NCBI GenBank assembly: GCA_018818785.1
Contig: JAHIRF010000009.1
Span: 124,001 to 188,000, forward strand
DNA length: 64,000 bases
Source of the DNA: Thermoplasmatota archaeon
GTDB taxonomy: Archaea; Thermoplasmatota; Thermoplasmata; UBA10834
Direction: 5' to 3'
In this document: in pieces, positions 35,732-43,879 of the stretch
How the letters are laid out: every line of letters starts with the position of its first letter
Numbering within the stretch: position 1 is the first letter of the stretch
Position numbers and translations under genes: made by a program
Notes under the pieces: model-generated
The model's input: the letters and a program-made list of their open reading frames with translations, nothing else
What the model was told of the DNA's origin: nothing
Databases searched by the model: none

Positions 35732-36136
35732 ATGAGTAAGGGCCTGAAAGCCGATCTAGAGAAGTGCACTGGCTGCCAGATGTGTGCCCTCATATGCTCC
35801 GCTTCCCACACGGGGAAGTTCAATCCAAGCGAGTCGCGGATCAATGTTGAGGATGTGTTTCCAGAACCAGGCGAGTTCAGGATGAATCACTGCACGCACT
35901 GTGACGAGCACCCCTGTGTGGAAGCTTGCCCAGTCGAAGCGATAAAGCTGAACGAGTCGCTCGGCATCTACTATGTCGACAAGGACGAGTGCACTGCGTG
36001 TGGGGCCTGCGTTGATGTGTGTCCTTACAATGGTTGCTGGATGGATCCTTCCGGCTCTTATTCGATCAAGTGCGATCTATGCAACGGGGATCCTCAATGC
36101 GTTGAGGTATGCCCCAAGGGCGTACTGACCAGGTGA
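35732..36136 (+). CDS. Polyferredoxin-type electron carrier (4x4Fe-4S)
   Basis: A 134-residue ferredoxin of the HycB/CooF/DmsB type with sixteen cysteines in four groups: CTGCQMCALIC, CTHCDEHPCVEAC, CTACGACVDVC and CDLCNGDPQCVEVC. It should carry electrons from the aldehyde oxidoreductase encoded 5 bases downstream. A strong Shine-Dalgarno, TTAGGAGG, precedes ATG 35732. The pairing of a four-cluster ferredoxin with AOR is known in anaerobic archaea. Confidence 0.93.
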   Translation: MSKGLKADLEKCTGCQMCALICSASHTGKFNPSESRINVEDVFPEPGEFRMNHCTHCDEHPCVEACPVEAIKLNESLGIYYVDKDECTACGACVDVCPYNGCWMDPSGSYSIKCDLCNGDPQCVEVCPKGVLTR

Positions 36137-36141
36137 TTCTG

Positions 36142-37989
36142 ATGGCTGCTGACGGATATACTGGAAAAGTCCTGAGAGTCGATCTGACGAACGAGAAGAT
36201 ATCCACTGAACCACTCAATAAGGAGTGGGCGAAGCAGTATGTCGGAGGGAAAGGCCTCGGCGCCAAGTACCTGTTCGAGGAGCTCAAGCCCGGCACGGAT
36301 CCGCTCTCGCCCGATAACATACTTTCCGTATGGACTGGCCCACTCGTGGGGACTCTCGTCCCTCTCACCAGCAGGTATGTCATAGTCACCAAGTCTCCTT
36401 TGACTGGGACTTTTCTGGACAGCTATGCAGGAGGTTTCTTCGGACCGGAGATCAAGTATTCCGGATTCGATGGTCTGATCATAACGGGCAAGGCGCCCAA
36501 ACCCGTCTATCTTTGGCTCGATGATGGCAAAGCGGAGATACGCGACGCCAAGAACATCTGGGGCAAGGACACGTACGCGACGGAGGAGATCGTAAGGAAG
36601 GAGACCGGGCAGAAGATGGCGAGGGTCGCGAGCATCGGACCTGCCGGTGAACATGTCGGTCTCATATCGAGTGTCACCAACGACCTTACCAGGAACGCTG
36701 GTCGGGGTGGAACAGGCGCGGTGTTCGGTTCCAAGAACCTCAAGGCCATCGCGGCGAAGGGATCCCTCGGCGTAGAGGTTCCGGACATGGATGGCCTGTT
36801 GAAGATGGCTAAAGAGATGATACGCACCGATGTCGTGGATAACCCCGATCATGCAGGAATGATCACCGATGGCACCCCGATCCTCGTGGAGATGAGCAAT
36901 GATGCAGGGATACTGCCGACGAGGAACTGGAACGACGGCACTTTCGACGGTCACGAAGGCATCAATTCTGAAGCGATCAAATCAAGGGTCTTCGTGCGTA
37001 AGAGGGCATGCTTCGATTGCGCACTCGCATGCGGGACATGGGCCAAGGTGAGGCGCGGTATCTTCAAGGATTCCGCCTCCGAGGGACCTGAGTATGAGAC
37101 ACTCGGTCTATGTGGATCCAACTGTGGCATAAAGGATGTAGAGGCAGTGGTCAAGTTCGTGGAGGAGTGCGACAGAGAAGGCCTGGACTCGATATCGACC
37201 GGCAACGCTGTCGCCATGGCCATGGAGCTCTACGAAAAAGGAGTTCTGTCAAAGGATGATTTCGGAGGATTGGACATGAGGTTCGGCAATGCCGAGGCAT
37301 ATGTCAAGATGCCTGCGATGATCGCACGAAGGCAGAACATCGGCGCCTTACTCGCGGACGGCACGAAGCGCGCGGCTCAGAAGATCGGTAAGGGCGCCGA
37401 AGAGATGGTGGTCGCGGTCAAAGGGATGGAGTATCCCGCATACGATCCCCGGGGCAGCATAGGCATGGCCCTCGCATACGCGACATCCGATAGGGGTGCT
37501 TGTCATCTCCGCGCGTGGCCTGTCGCAAACGATGCCTACGGCAGCCAAGATCCTTGGAACCCTGAGGGAAAGGCAGCGACGTGTGTCGAGGATCAGACTA
37601 GGACCAGTATCAAATGGAGCTTCATATTCTGCGACTTCTACGGTGTGAGCTTCCCCAACATGGCAAAGTACTACAGCGCCGTGACAGGCAATCCGTCGAG
37701 CGAGGAGCACCTTCGTTCCCTAGGCCGCAGGATATGGAACCTGACTCGTGCATTCAATGTGCGGGAAGGATTCGCCCGGAAGGATGATACGCTTCCTGAG
37801 AAGATGGCGAAGTCTCCTCTCCGATCGGGCAAGACTCAGGGCAAGTCCGTATCGAAGGAATCGTTCGAGATGATGTTGTCCGAGTACTATTCCCTCTGGG
37901 GCTGGGATTCTGACGGCAAGCCGACCAAAGAGACTCTCGAGACGGTCGGTCTCGGTGACATCGTGCCGAGACTCAGCTATTTGCGCTGA
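36142..37989 (+). CDS. Tungsten-type aldehyde:ferredoxin oxidoreductase
   Basis: A 615-residue AOR-family enzyme, which oxidises aldehydes to acids with W-bispyranopterin and a 4Fe-4S cluster. It starts DGYTGKVLRVDLTNEKIS. The pterin-binding region follows with GGKGLGAKYLFEEL and GAVFGSKNLKAIAAKGS. The cluster ligands are the CxxCxxxC at C290/C293/C297 (ACFDCALACG). The later DRGACHLRAWP stands where many family members have DRGADH, with a Cys in place of Asp. It may remove aldehydes made from amino-acid breakdown. ATG 36142 is preferred to 36109, which lies in the ferredoxin gene. Confidence 0.92.
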   Translation: MAADGYTGKVLRVDLTNEKISTEPLNKEWAKQYVGGKGLGAKYLFEELKPGTDPLSPDNILSVWTGPLVGTLVPLTSRYVIVTKSPLTGTFLDSYAGGFFGPEIKYSGFDGLIITGKAPKPVYLWLDDGKAEIRDAKNIWGKDTYATEEIVRKETGQKMARVASIGPAGEHVGLISSVTNDLTRNAGRGGTGAVFGSKNLKAIAAKGSLGVEVPDMDGLLKMAKEMIRTDVVDNPDHAGMITDGTPILVEMSNDAGILPTRNWNDGTFDGHEGINSEAIKSRVFVRKRACFDCALACGTWAKVRRGIFKDSASEGPEYETLGLCGSNCGIKDVEAVVKFVEECDREGLDSISTGNAVAMAMELYEKGVLSKDDFGGLDMRFGNAEAYVKMPAMIARRQNIGALLADGTKRAAQKIGKGAEEMVVAVKGMEYPAYDPRGSIGMALAYATSDRGACHLRAWPVANDAYGSQDPWNPEGKAATCVEDQTRTSIKWSFIFCDFYGVSFPNMAKYYSAVTGNPSSEEHLRSLGRRIWNLTRAFNVREGFARKDDTLPEKMAKSPLRSGKTQGKSVSKESFEMMLSEYYSLWGWDSDGKPTKETLETVGLGDIVPRLSYLR

Positions 37990-38388
37990 AAGATACTCAA
38001 ATTCCGCATCTGTCTCTGACAGATGCCTCTTCACCTTTCATTTACCTTCTTGGATCGTGTATCACGGTATGAATCTATCTTAATATATGCATATTAATAA
38101 CAATATATATAAATGCGCATTTTAACAGCTTTTCACCGCCAATATTGCTATCGTCGAACGGCAGTCGATACGAATGAGTGAATTGTGATTTTTTCAAACT
38201 TTGGCCGTGTATGGTCGAATATTATTCATAAAGTACGACTGGTAATTGTAAGAAGGGAAGCTACAAATACCCACGATTCCAAGAATATATATGGTATCAG
38301 AAGCTTACTGGACAGTTGCAGGAGTAGGTCTCCCTGACTCGGCGCACCCAACATTTCAACGGGTGTGGCAACTCAGGATGGTACATGA
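37990..38388. other. 399-base AT-rich intergenic region
   Basis: This region is markedly AT-rich at 38060-38130, with the palindrome ATATGCATAT and a TATA-like ATATATATAAATG near 38106. It has a T6 run at 38191-38196, a second TATA (AATATATATGG, about 38283-38293), and a structured leader before the ferredoxin gene. No protein gene is seen. Confidence 0.45.
38312..38388 (+). promoter_or_regulatory. Structured 5' leader of the ferredoxin-aminotransferase operon
   Basis: The leader starts about 25 bases after a TATA box. It can form a three-way shape: outer stem GTTGC/GCAAC, one arm GGAG/CTCC, and one arm CACCC/GGGTG. A competing pair, CCTGA with TCAGG, would cover the AGGATGG ribosome-binding region before ATG 38389. 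Confidence 0.35.
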
Positions 38389-38823
38389 ATGGGCTCTGCG
38401 AAAAAGAAATTTGGGGTAGTGTTCCACTCCGATAAGTGCAACGGATGCTTGGAATGTGAGAAGATATGCAAAGAGACGCACAAGTCTAGCGTGGCGGTTG
38501 ATCGCACTAGGATCAAGATCTCCAAAGAAGGGGACAAGTACAAGGCGATCGTATGCGTGCATTGCGAGGAATGCCCTCCCAGCGAGGTCTGTCCCTCGGC
38601 GCTCCTGGAGTTCCATGGCGACAAGAAGTATTGGACGCTTGACGAGCACAGATGCTTCGCTTGTATGGCTTGTATACCGCGATGTCCGTACGATGCGTGT
38701 TTCTTCGAGGGAGAGTTCGGAATAGAAACTGCATATATGTGCGATCTGTGCCTGGGCGAAGCAAAATGCGTCAAGGCGTGTCCGACGGGCGCATTGACTC
38801 TCGATCCGTCTCGGGAGGAATAA
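38389..38823 (+). CDS. Polyferredoxin-type electron carrier (4Fe-4S)
   Basis: A 144-residue ferredoxin related to the one at 35732 but distinct in spacing. Cysteine groups are CNGCLECEKIC, CVHCEECPPSEVC, CFACMACIPRC and CDLCLGEAKCVKAC. It precedes a class III aminotransferase by 3 bases and probably shares its transcript, giving a second ferredoxin-linked amino-acid module beside the AOR pair. The physiological partner oxidoreductase is not in the window. Confidence 0.92.
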   Translation: MGSAKKKFGVVFHSDKCNGCLECEKICKETHKSSVAVDRTRIKISKEGDKYKAIVCVHCEECPPSEVCPSALLEFHGDKKYWTLDEHRCFACMACIPRCPYDACFFEGEFGIETAYMCDLCLGEAKCVKACPTGALTLDPSREE

Positions 38824-38826
38824 GGG

Positions 38827-40317
38827 TTGAGTGAAATGGTGGAGAATGAATCGGTCGCAGAACCGATCAAGCAGACGAAACCAATCGAAAGTGAAGAGAA
38901 GACGAAAGTCCAAGTGGAGGAGTTCCCTCTGCCGGACTGGGTCGCTGCATGGGCAAGGGATGCACCTAAGATATCTATCAGGGCTCCTGGCCCAAAGAGC
39001 AAGGAGATCATCAAGATAGACCGGGATTACGTGTCATATGCATACGACCGGTGTTTCACGTTCACCATTGACAAGGCATCCGGCGCGGCTGTGATGGACG
39101 CAGATGGGAACGTACTGCTCGATTTCTCGTCAGGAATCGCTGTCCAGAACGCAGGATGGACCCATTACAAGGTCACCAAAGCCATCCAGGATCAGGCCGC
39201 AAAACTCATCCATTCGATGGCGAACGACGCGTACTTCGATAAGGAGGCGCACTTTGCGAAGCTATTGCATGAGATATCTCCTAATAAGGCTCTCAAGGGC
39301 ACCTTCTTCGGCAACAGCGGTGCTGAGGCGGTCGAAGCGGCGTTCAAGTTGTCCAGATATCACACGAAGAGGAATGAGCATGTTGCCTTCTTCGGCTCAT
39401 ATCACGGTCGTGTCGGTGCGGGTCTCGCGCTGACGAGCAAGTTGAAGTTGAGGTACAGTTACGGCCCGATGTCTCCCGGAATAGTATTCACTCCGTATGC
39501 CTACTGCTACAGGTGTTCTTTCAAGCAGACATATCCCGAGTGCGGCATGTGGTGCATAGATTACCTCGAGAACCAGGTCCTGCAGCTCGGCGGCACAACC
39601 AACCAGATCGCGTCGATATTCGTGGAGCCTATCCAGGGCGAGGGCGGCTATGTCGTGCCGCCGAAGGAGTTCCTCCCACAGCTCAAGAAGATTTGTGAAT
39701 CTCAGAACGCACTGCTCGTCATGGACGAGGTGCAGACGGGTTTCGCGCGGACTGGCAAGATGTTCGCGTGCGAGCATTTCAACACGGTCCCAGATATTCT
39801 CGTGCTAGGAAAGGCCCTTGGTGGCGGCGTGCCTCTCGGTGCCATAATCGCCAAGCATGACATAATGAGGAAGTGGAGACCAGGCTCTCATTCATCCACA
39901 TTCGGTGGTAATGCGATCACAATGGCTGCAGGGCTTGCGCATGTCCAGGCCATCATCGAGGAGAACCTCGTGGACAGGGCTGCGAAGCTCGGCGAGTACG
40001 CGACGAAGCTGCTCAAGGAGATGTCTCTGCGCCGTGAGATCATCGGCGATGTGCGCGGCCGCGGTCTCATGATCGGAGTGGAGTTGGTCAAGAACCAATA
40101 TACGAAGGAGCCGCACGAGGCGACCAATATCCAGGGCAAGTGCTGGCGGTCCGGTCTCATGACGATCACATCCGGCTTTTACGGCAATGTCTTCAGAATA
40201 GCCCCACCATTATGCATATCCAAAGCCCAGTTGGAGATAGGCTTCGAGATATTCGAGCGGGCTCTGAAGGAAGAAGAGGAGTTCCTGAAGATCGGTACCT
40301 CGTCACCCGGCGGATGA
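38827..40317 (+). CDS. Class III PLP aminotransferase (GABA/ornithine/acetylornithine type)
   Basis: A 496-residue fold-type I aminotransferase. The first 45 residues are a charged extension. The core has FTFTIDKASGAAVMDADG, SGAEAVEAAFKLSRYHTKRN, then HGRVGAGLALTSK, the acidic switch VMDEVQTGFARTGKMFACE, and the PLP lysine in VLGKALGGGVPLG. The family transaminates omega-amino groups of 4-aminobutyrate, ornithine or related compounds. The exact substrate is not certain. TTG 38827 and ATG 38836 are both possible starts. Confidence 0.9.
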   Translation: MSEMVENESVAEPIKQTKPIESEEKTKVQVEEFPLPDWVAAWARDAPKISIRAPGPKSKEIIKIDRDYVSYAYDRCFTFTIDKASGAAVMDADGNVLLDFSSGIAVQNAGWTHYKVTKAIQDQAAKLIHSMANDAYFDKEAHFAKLLHEISPNKALKGTFFGNSGAEAVEAAFKLSRYHTKRNEHVAFFGSYHGRVGAGLALTSKLKLRYSYGPMSPGIVFTPYAYCYRCSFKQTYPECGMWCIDYLENQVLQLGGTTNQIASIFVEPIQGEGGYVVPPKEFLPQLKKICESQNALLVMDEVQTGFARTGKMFACEHFNTVPDILVLGKALGGGVPLGAIIAKHDIMRKWRPGSHSSTFGGNAITMAAGLAHVQAIIEENLVDRAAKLGEYATKLLKEMSLRREIIGDVRGRGLMIGVELVKNQYTKEPHEATNIQGKCWRSGLMTITSGFYGNVFRIAPPLCISKAQLEIGFEIFERALKEEEEFLKIGTSSPGG

Positions 40318-40383
40318 TTCGTTCATCCGCTCTGTGCCTAAAAACCATTTCGGCGTTCTCTATTCATCATGTTCATGATACTT

Positions 40384-40806
40384 CTACTTCTTCGATTCCT
40401 CGAAGTCGAGAGATAACGAGTTTATGCAATACCTTCTACCTGTGGGGGCAGGGCCGTCATCGAACACATGACCCAGGTGGCTTCTGCATATGCTGCAGAC
40501 CAGCTCAATACGCTTCAGTTCTATCGAATCATCCTCTGTCTCTGCGATGCTCTCTTCCGACAGGGGCGCCCAGAAGCTGGGCCATCCAGATCCCGAATCG
40601 TACTTGGTCTCAGACCCGAAGAGTTTGTTACCACAGGCGGCGCATAGGTACTTTCCGTTCTTCTTGTTGTAGAGCAGGTCCCCAGAGAATGGCGCCTCAG
40701 TCCCCTTCTCTCTGAGCACCTTGTATCTCTTGGGAGTCAGCTTGCGCTTGAAATCCTTTTCGGGTACTCCCGTCGCATCTGTCATCAATACCGGTATTTG
40801 GATCAC
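40384..40806 (-). CDS. msrB: Peptide-methionine (R)-S-oxide reductase
   Basis: MsrB repairs the R form of methionine sulfoxide. The 140-residue protein has two zinc CxxC pairs (CAAC and CSIC), YDSGSGWPSFWAPL, and the catalytic Cys in RRYCINSLSLDF. ATG 40783 (MTDATGV) is an alternative start. It marks the left border of the accessory island. Confidence 0.94.
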   Translation of the reverse strand: MIQIPVLMTDATGVPEKDFKRKLTPKRYKVLREKGTEAPFSGDLLYNKKNGKYLCAACGNKLFGSETKYDSGSGWPSFWAPLSEESIAETEDDSIELKRIELVCSICRSHLGHVFDDGPAPTGRRYCINSLSLDFEESKK

Positions 40807-40862
40807 GGATGGGAATATCCTTTCCCCGATTTTGCATGAAGGCTGACTTCATGGTAGCGGGT

Positions 40863-41267
40863 TCATGGATCGACAGTGTCTGGCTTCTCGGTTCGTATGT
40901 CATCCTTCTTCACTATTGAAATCACAATGAATGCAAGTGTCAGTATCATCAATACTCCAAACATGGCCACGAATGCCAACTCTCCCGACTCGGCATAATA
41001 TCCAGGGCTCACTATCACGGTATATGATAGCATCCCCAGCGCGACCATGTTGGCTTGGTATCCCCAATGTCTCCTCATGGTTATTGCCACTCCTCCAAGA
41101 AGCAGTGCGAAAGCAGTAGTTAACTCAGCTGCCAGATGGAACGAGATCTCGAGCGGACTGGATTCGAGTTCTGGTATCTGATCCGTCAGGGCGAACACGG
41201 ACCACATTGCTGCCATCATGATTCCAATTATGATCGAATAGGCGGCGACAGCGCTCCTGATATTCAT
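40863..41267 (-). CDS. Four-helix membrane protein, unknown
   Basis: A 134-residue protein with four hydrophobic segments at about 7-26, 42-60, 70-90 and 96-115, and a charged C-terminus (KKDDIRTEKPDTVDP) that should lie in the cytoplasm. No motif is recognised. It is the first of a row of small minus-strand membrane-protein genes. A and T content is higher than in the neighbouring housekeeping genes. Confidence 0.6.
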   Translation of the reverse strand: MNIRSAVAAYSIIIGIMMAAMWSVFALTDQIPELESSPLEISFHLAAELTTAFALLLGGVAITMRRHWGYQANMVALGMLSYTVIVSPGYYAESGELAFVAMFGVLMILTLAFIVISIVKKDDIRTEKPDTVDP

Positions 41268-41363
41268 CTTATCACATGCCGAATAATCTCATATTGTATG
41301 ATTCTTACTGACCTGATCGAAGAAGAACTGGTTCTGTGTGGTCTTCGGCAATCATCGGACGAG

Positions 41364-41525
41364 CTAGAGTAGCCAATCTATGGTCCAGTATAGAAGCGCC
41401 ATTAGAATGATGATTATCAGTAATGCTAGGGCGCCGCGTCCACTTAATTTGAACCGCCCTCCCTTCTCATACTCTAGTTCTGCCTTATCATCATGGGGGG
41501 GCTGGATGGTTATCTGCTGGGACAT
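41364..41525 (-). CDS. Single-helix small membrane protein
   Basis: A 53-residue ORF with a strong ribosome-binding site (GAGGAGG) 5 bases before its ATG. The N-terminal 28 residues are soluble (MSQQITIQPPHDDKAELEYE and basic residues). A single helix follows (GALALLIIIILMALLYW), ending WLL. The good ribosome-binding site and clean design argue that it is real. The function is unknown. A stem-loop and a TATA-overlapping dyad lie about 120-175 bases upstream. Confidence 0.6.
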   Translation of the reverse strand: MSQQITIQPPHDDKAELEYEKGGRFKLSGRGALALLIIIILMALLYWTIDWLL

Positions 41526-41647
41526 TTTTCCTCCTCATGATATTATTGACGCGGTAGTTCATCCATTTATTGCTCAAATTGTCGGTTGTCCGTGATTCCC
41601 AGAGAATGAGCCGCATCAGAATCGAGCTTGACTCATTTTGTACGATC

Positions 41648-41700
41648 GATTTCGCCCGTGCAAGGCAATTTGAACTGGCGAAATCACCTGTATAAACAGG
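41648..41700. promoter_or_regulatory. 9-bp stem-loop next to a dyad over a TATA box
   Basis: GATTTCGCC (41648-41656) and GGCGAAATC (41677-41685) are exact complements around 20 bases. Immediately after comes CCTGT-ATAA-ACAGG (41687-41700), a perfect dyad containing TATAAA/TTTATA. This fits a regulated promoter for the minus-strand gene at 41364-41525, or the end of 41742-42029. Confidence 0.4.
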
Positions 41701-41741
41701 AGATATCGAATCGCTCTGAGTCATCTACCCTGTCCGCCCCC

Positions 41742-42029
41742 TCAAACCTTTTGATTTCTTCCTATCCAGTGCATTGCCAGACACGAGATAGATGCCGAAA
41801 CAGCAATTGTGCCTATCACTGTCATTAGAATGCCCGCATTGACAACGGTCTTATCTGGAGTATTTAGGACGTAATGCCCATCCATGAAATACAATCCAAT
41901 ATGGGATCCATTATTAATGATTAGAATTCCCAAGGCAATCAATACAATTCCTATGAGTGCAATAGTCATCAGCAATGCCAATTTCCACCTCATCCGATCA
42001 CTGTGTTCATGATGGCATTTCACATTCAT
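41742..42029 (-). CDS. Two-helix membrane protein in the island
   Basis: A 95-residue protein with a short histidine/cysteine-containing N-terminus (MNVKCHHEHSDRMRWK) and helices at about 17-38 and 62-84. ATG 42029 is used. The longer frame to 42095 runs through repeat Y1 and is not credible. Only one Cys is present, so it is not a zinc ribbon. The function is unknown. Repeat Y1 lies directly upstream. Confidence 0.5.
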   Translation of the reverse strand: MNVKCHHEHSDRMRWKLALLMTIALIGIVLIALGILIINNGSHIGLYFMDGHYVLNTPDKTVVNAGILMTVIGTIAVSASISCLAMHWIGRNQKV

Positions 42030-42066
42030 AATTCTGGTCCAGAGCATGGACCCTGTGGGATTAGGA

Positions 42067-42153
42067 ACCACGAAACTGACTGGCTCACACCTCAAAATGC
42101 CTTTGTTAGGGCATCTTCGCCGAGGAGACGGATTGAGAGATAGGCTGAAACGC
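42067..42153 (+). repeat. Repeat Y1
   Basis: About 75 bases match Y2 at 48205-48285 with roughly 89% identity. It contains GACTGGCTC (42078-42086), a hairpin ATGCCT-TTGTTA-GGGCAT, and the conserved CTTCGCCGAGGAGAC, and it runs into a pyrimidine tract. It lies between two minus-strand one-gene units. Confidence 0.75.
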
Positions 42154-42170
42154 TTTCCTTTTTTCTGATT

Positions 42171-42677
42171 TCAATGAGGAAGAAGCCAACTATCGACCTC
42201 TTCATACCACTCTTCTGAGTCTAAATATCTGAAGGTTACCTTGAGTTGCACTTCATCCAGGTCCGCCTCCTGTTCATTGAATGTTGTTGGCAGGCGGAAC
42301 GAGTCATAGAAATCTGTGGAGCTACCCGCAGGCATCCATCTGAGAGTTTCAGTGATATTATAATTCCAGCCTCGGTCATCTGATAGACTGAGCGTGACTT
42401 GGGCGAAACAGCCTACAGAGCCGACATTGAAGATGTATCCCGAGCACAGCATATCATACCAACCGACACTTCCATCAGCGCCTCCGAAATTAACTTCGGT
42501 CTCAAGAACACCTACCAATTCAGGTCTTGGCTTGAGTGATCCAGCCACATAAATGGCTGCTCCGATTATCACAAGGACAATCACAACTGCAGCGGCAATC
42601 AATATCATTCTGTTGAGCTTCAATGCATCTCGCCATTCTGGATTGGGTAACGGTGTACCACACTTCGGACAATTCAG
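42171..42677 (-). CDS. Zinc-knuckle membrane-anchored protein, apparent CTG start
   Basis: The reading frame holds an N-terminal half zinc ribbon (LNCPKCGTPLP), a basic stretch, a helix (MILIAAAVVIVLVIIGAAI) and a 115-residue beta-rich outside domain with two Cys (YDMLCSGYIFN, SVGCFAQV). It aligns with sister genes that start with ATG inside the pattern GAGGGAATGGTATGAA. Here the ATG position reads CTG (GGAGGGAATAGACTGAAT). Either CTG is used, or the gene starts at the inner TTG 42623 or ATG 42608 without the zinc motif. It is 168 residues from CTG 42677. The function is unknown. Confidence 0.5.
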   Translation of the reverse strand: MNCPKCGTPLPNPEWRDALKLNRMILIAAAVVIVLVIIGAAIYVAGSLKPRPELVGVLETEVNFGGADGSVGWYDMLCSGYIFNVGSVGCFAQVTLSLSDDRGWNYNITETLRWMPAGSSTDFYDSFRLPTTFNEQEADLDEVQLKVTFRYLDSEEWYEEVDSWLLPH

Positions 42678-42731
42678 TCTATTCCCTCCAACCTTCTTCT
42701 GGATACCCGTTCGCCCATATGGCCTTTTCTC

Positions 42732-42822
42732 ATCGACCTATTGGGATTTGAACCCACCAAAATGACTGGCTCGACCGATTTAGGTACATGATACCCGTCT
42801 TATCGCATCTTTGGAAGGCACC
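42732..42822 (+). repeat. Repeat X1, tRNA T-arm-like core
   Basis: It matches X3 (44971-45061) at about 86 of 91 positions. It contains GGGATTTGAACCC, which reads GGGTTCAAATCCC on the minus strand like a tRNA T arm, then GACTGGCTC (42764-42772). A pyrimidine tract (CCCTTTCTCTTTCTCC) follows. No complete tRNA can be folded. Confidence 0.8.
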
Positions 42823-42871
42823 TCAAAATTGGACATAAACCCTTTCTCTTTCTCCATTTGAGGATGAATCT

Positions 42872-43027
42872 CTACCTGATGGTGGTAAACCATGCAAAGA
42901 GCCAAAACAGCCACGATATGAACCATAATATGCCCAAGGCAAGGAGCCAATTCAAGGTTCCTTCAATATTCTTCAATGAATTCGTCATCTCTGCTGACAG
43001 CTGTTGAATCGGCGAACCACTCACCAT
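42872..43027 (-). CDS. Small single-helix membrane protein
   Basis: A 51-residue ORF: a polar N-terminal 27 residues (MVSGSPIQQLSAEMTNSLKN) and a Trp/Phe-rich helix (LALGILWFISWLFWLFAWF). Its upstream region carries the shared island promoter/leader (43042-43073), including GAGGGAAT just before ATG, which strongly supports that it is expressed. I recognise no family. Confidence 0.6.
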   Translation of the reverse strand: MVSGSPIQQLSAEMTNSLKNIEGTLNWLLALGILWFISWLFWLFAWFTTIR

Positions 43028-43041
43028 AGAATTCCCTCGTT

Positions 43042-43073
43042 CCCGAATCGCCTTCGATGACTTAAGAGCTTCT
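43042..43073 (-). promoter_or_regulatory. Shared island promoter/leader, copy P1
   Basis: The minus strand reads AGAAGCTCTTAAGTCATCGA then AGGCGATTCGGG, with CTTAAG 34 bases before the start of 42872-43027. It is nearly identical to three other copies (P2-P4). Confidence 0.6.
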
Positions 43074-43123
43074 CCCCGTCCATATGGCCTTTGCGCGCTG
43101 AGAATTCCAGACCGCGGGATTAT

Positions 43124-43585
43124 CTAGCCGCCGTAACCTGCACGTTCCCTGCCGACCTTCCAGGCAAAATACAGGATTGCGAAGCCAAATAAGCACCATA
43201 TCAGGCCCCCCAACCACCCTGCATCAAGGAAGAAGAACAAGCCGAGCAGAATATAGATTGGGATTGAGATGATCAAACCTATGATGTATTGCCCCTTGGT
43301 GGAGTAGAGCCTTCCCGAATTGAGGGATGGAATACTGGCACCTGCCACATATGCATCCTCTGGCACGAGAGATGGGAGGAATTCCTTCGAGGAGATAGTC
43401 TTGGCATATCCACGATCCAGGTCCTCTCCGCACCGACCACAATACACAACGTGTGGTGGGTTCTCGTGCAGGCAAGCGGGGCAGGTTCTAGAACCCTCCG
43501 GCCGAGACTGCAGCTTCACGCCGCATTTGTTGCAGTATATCGATGCGTCTGGGTTCTCATGGCCGCAAGGACATCTCAGTGGCAT
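43124..43585 (-). CDS. Double zinc-ribbon membrane protein
   Basis: A 153-residue protein with two N-terminal zinc ribbons: CPCGHENPDASIYCNKCG (residues 5-22) and CPACLHENPPHVVYCGRCG (34-52). A linker follows, then two hydrophobic helices at about 99-120 and 122-142, and a basic end. Zinc ribbon plus helices is repeated in four other genes of this island with little similarity outside the ribbon. The ribbon should face the cytoplasm. The function is unknown. Confidence 0.65.
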   Translation of the reverse strand: MPLRCPCGHENPDASIYCNKCGVKLQSRPEGSRTCPACLHENPPHVVYCGRCGEDLDRGYAKTISSKEFLPSLVPEDAYVAGASIPSLNSGRLYSTKGQYIIGLIISIPIYILLGLFFFLDAGWLGGLIWCLFGFAILYFAWKVGRERAGYGG

Positions 43586-43635
43586 GTCGCACCTTCACCT
43601 GAGAGCCACAGAGGCGAACACAAAGATTATGCTGG

Positions 43636-43690
43636 AAACCCGTTATTCTTCTAGAGGGGTTCATCGCCCCTCACCAAATCTCTTTCGCTT
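43636..43690 (+). repeat. Repeat Z1
   Basis: AGGGGTTCATCGCCCCT hairpin followed by CACCAAATCTCTTTCGC. It resembles Z2 (45066-45107) and Z3 (48284-48344), including the preceding CCCGTTATTCTT. Confidence 0.6.
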
Positions 43691-43879
43691 TTCAATCCCT
43701 TGGCCCTTTCTTGGATCTGGAGAAGATCATGACGATGAACTCGATTTCAACCCCTAGTTATAGGAGCCGCGGAGTCAATGACTTCGAGATTGCTTCAAAA
43801 TATCCATTCCGCGACAACTATAATTGAACCTGTGCGCATCCGCCGTCGGTGGTACAGGGTGAGTTCGTTGGAAACCTCG

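Noticed and set aside
36109-36141. Upstream start for the aldehyde oxidoreductase
   Set aside because: It lies inside the ferredoxin gene. ATG 36142 has AGGTGAT at proper spacing and gives the family N-terminus.
41491-41724. 77-residue minus-strand ORF
   Set aside because: It overlaps the better supported small membrane gene and runs through the stem-loop and dyad; its composition is not protein-like.
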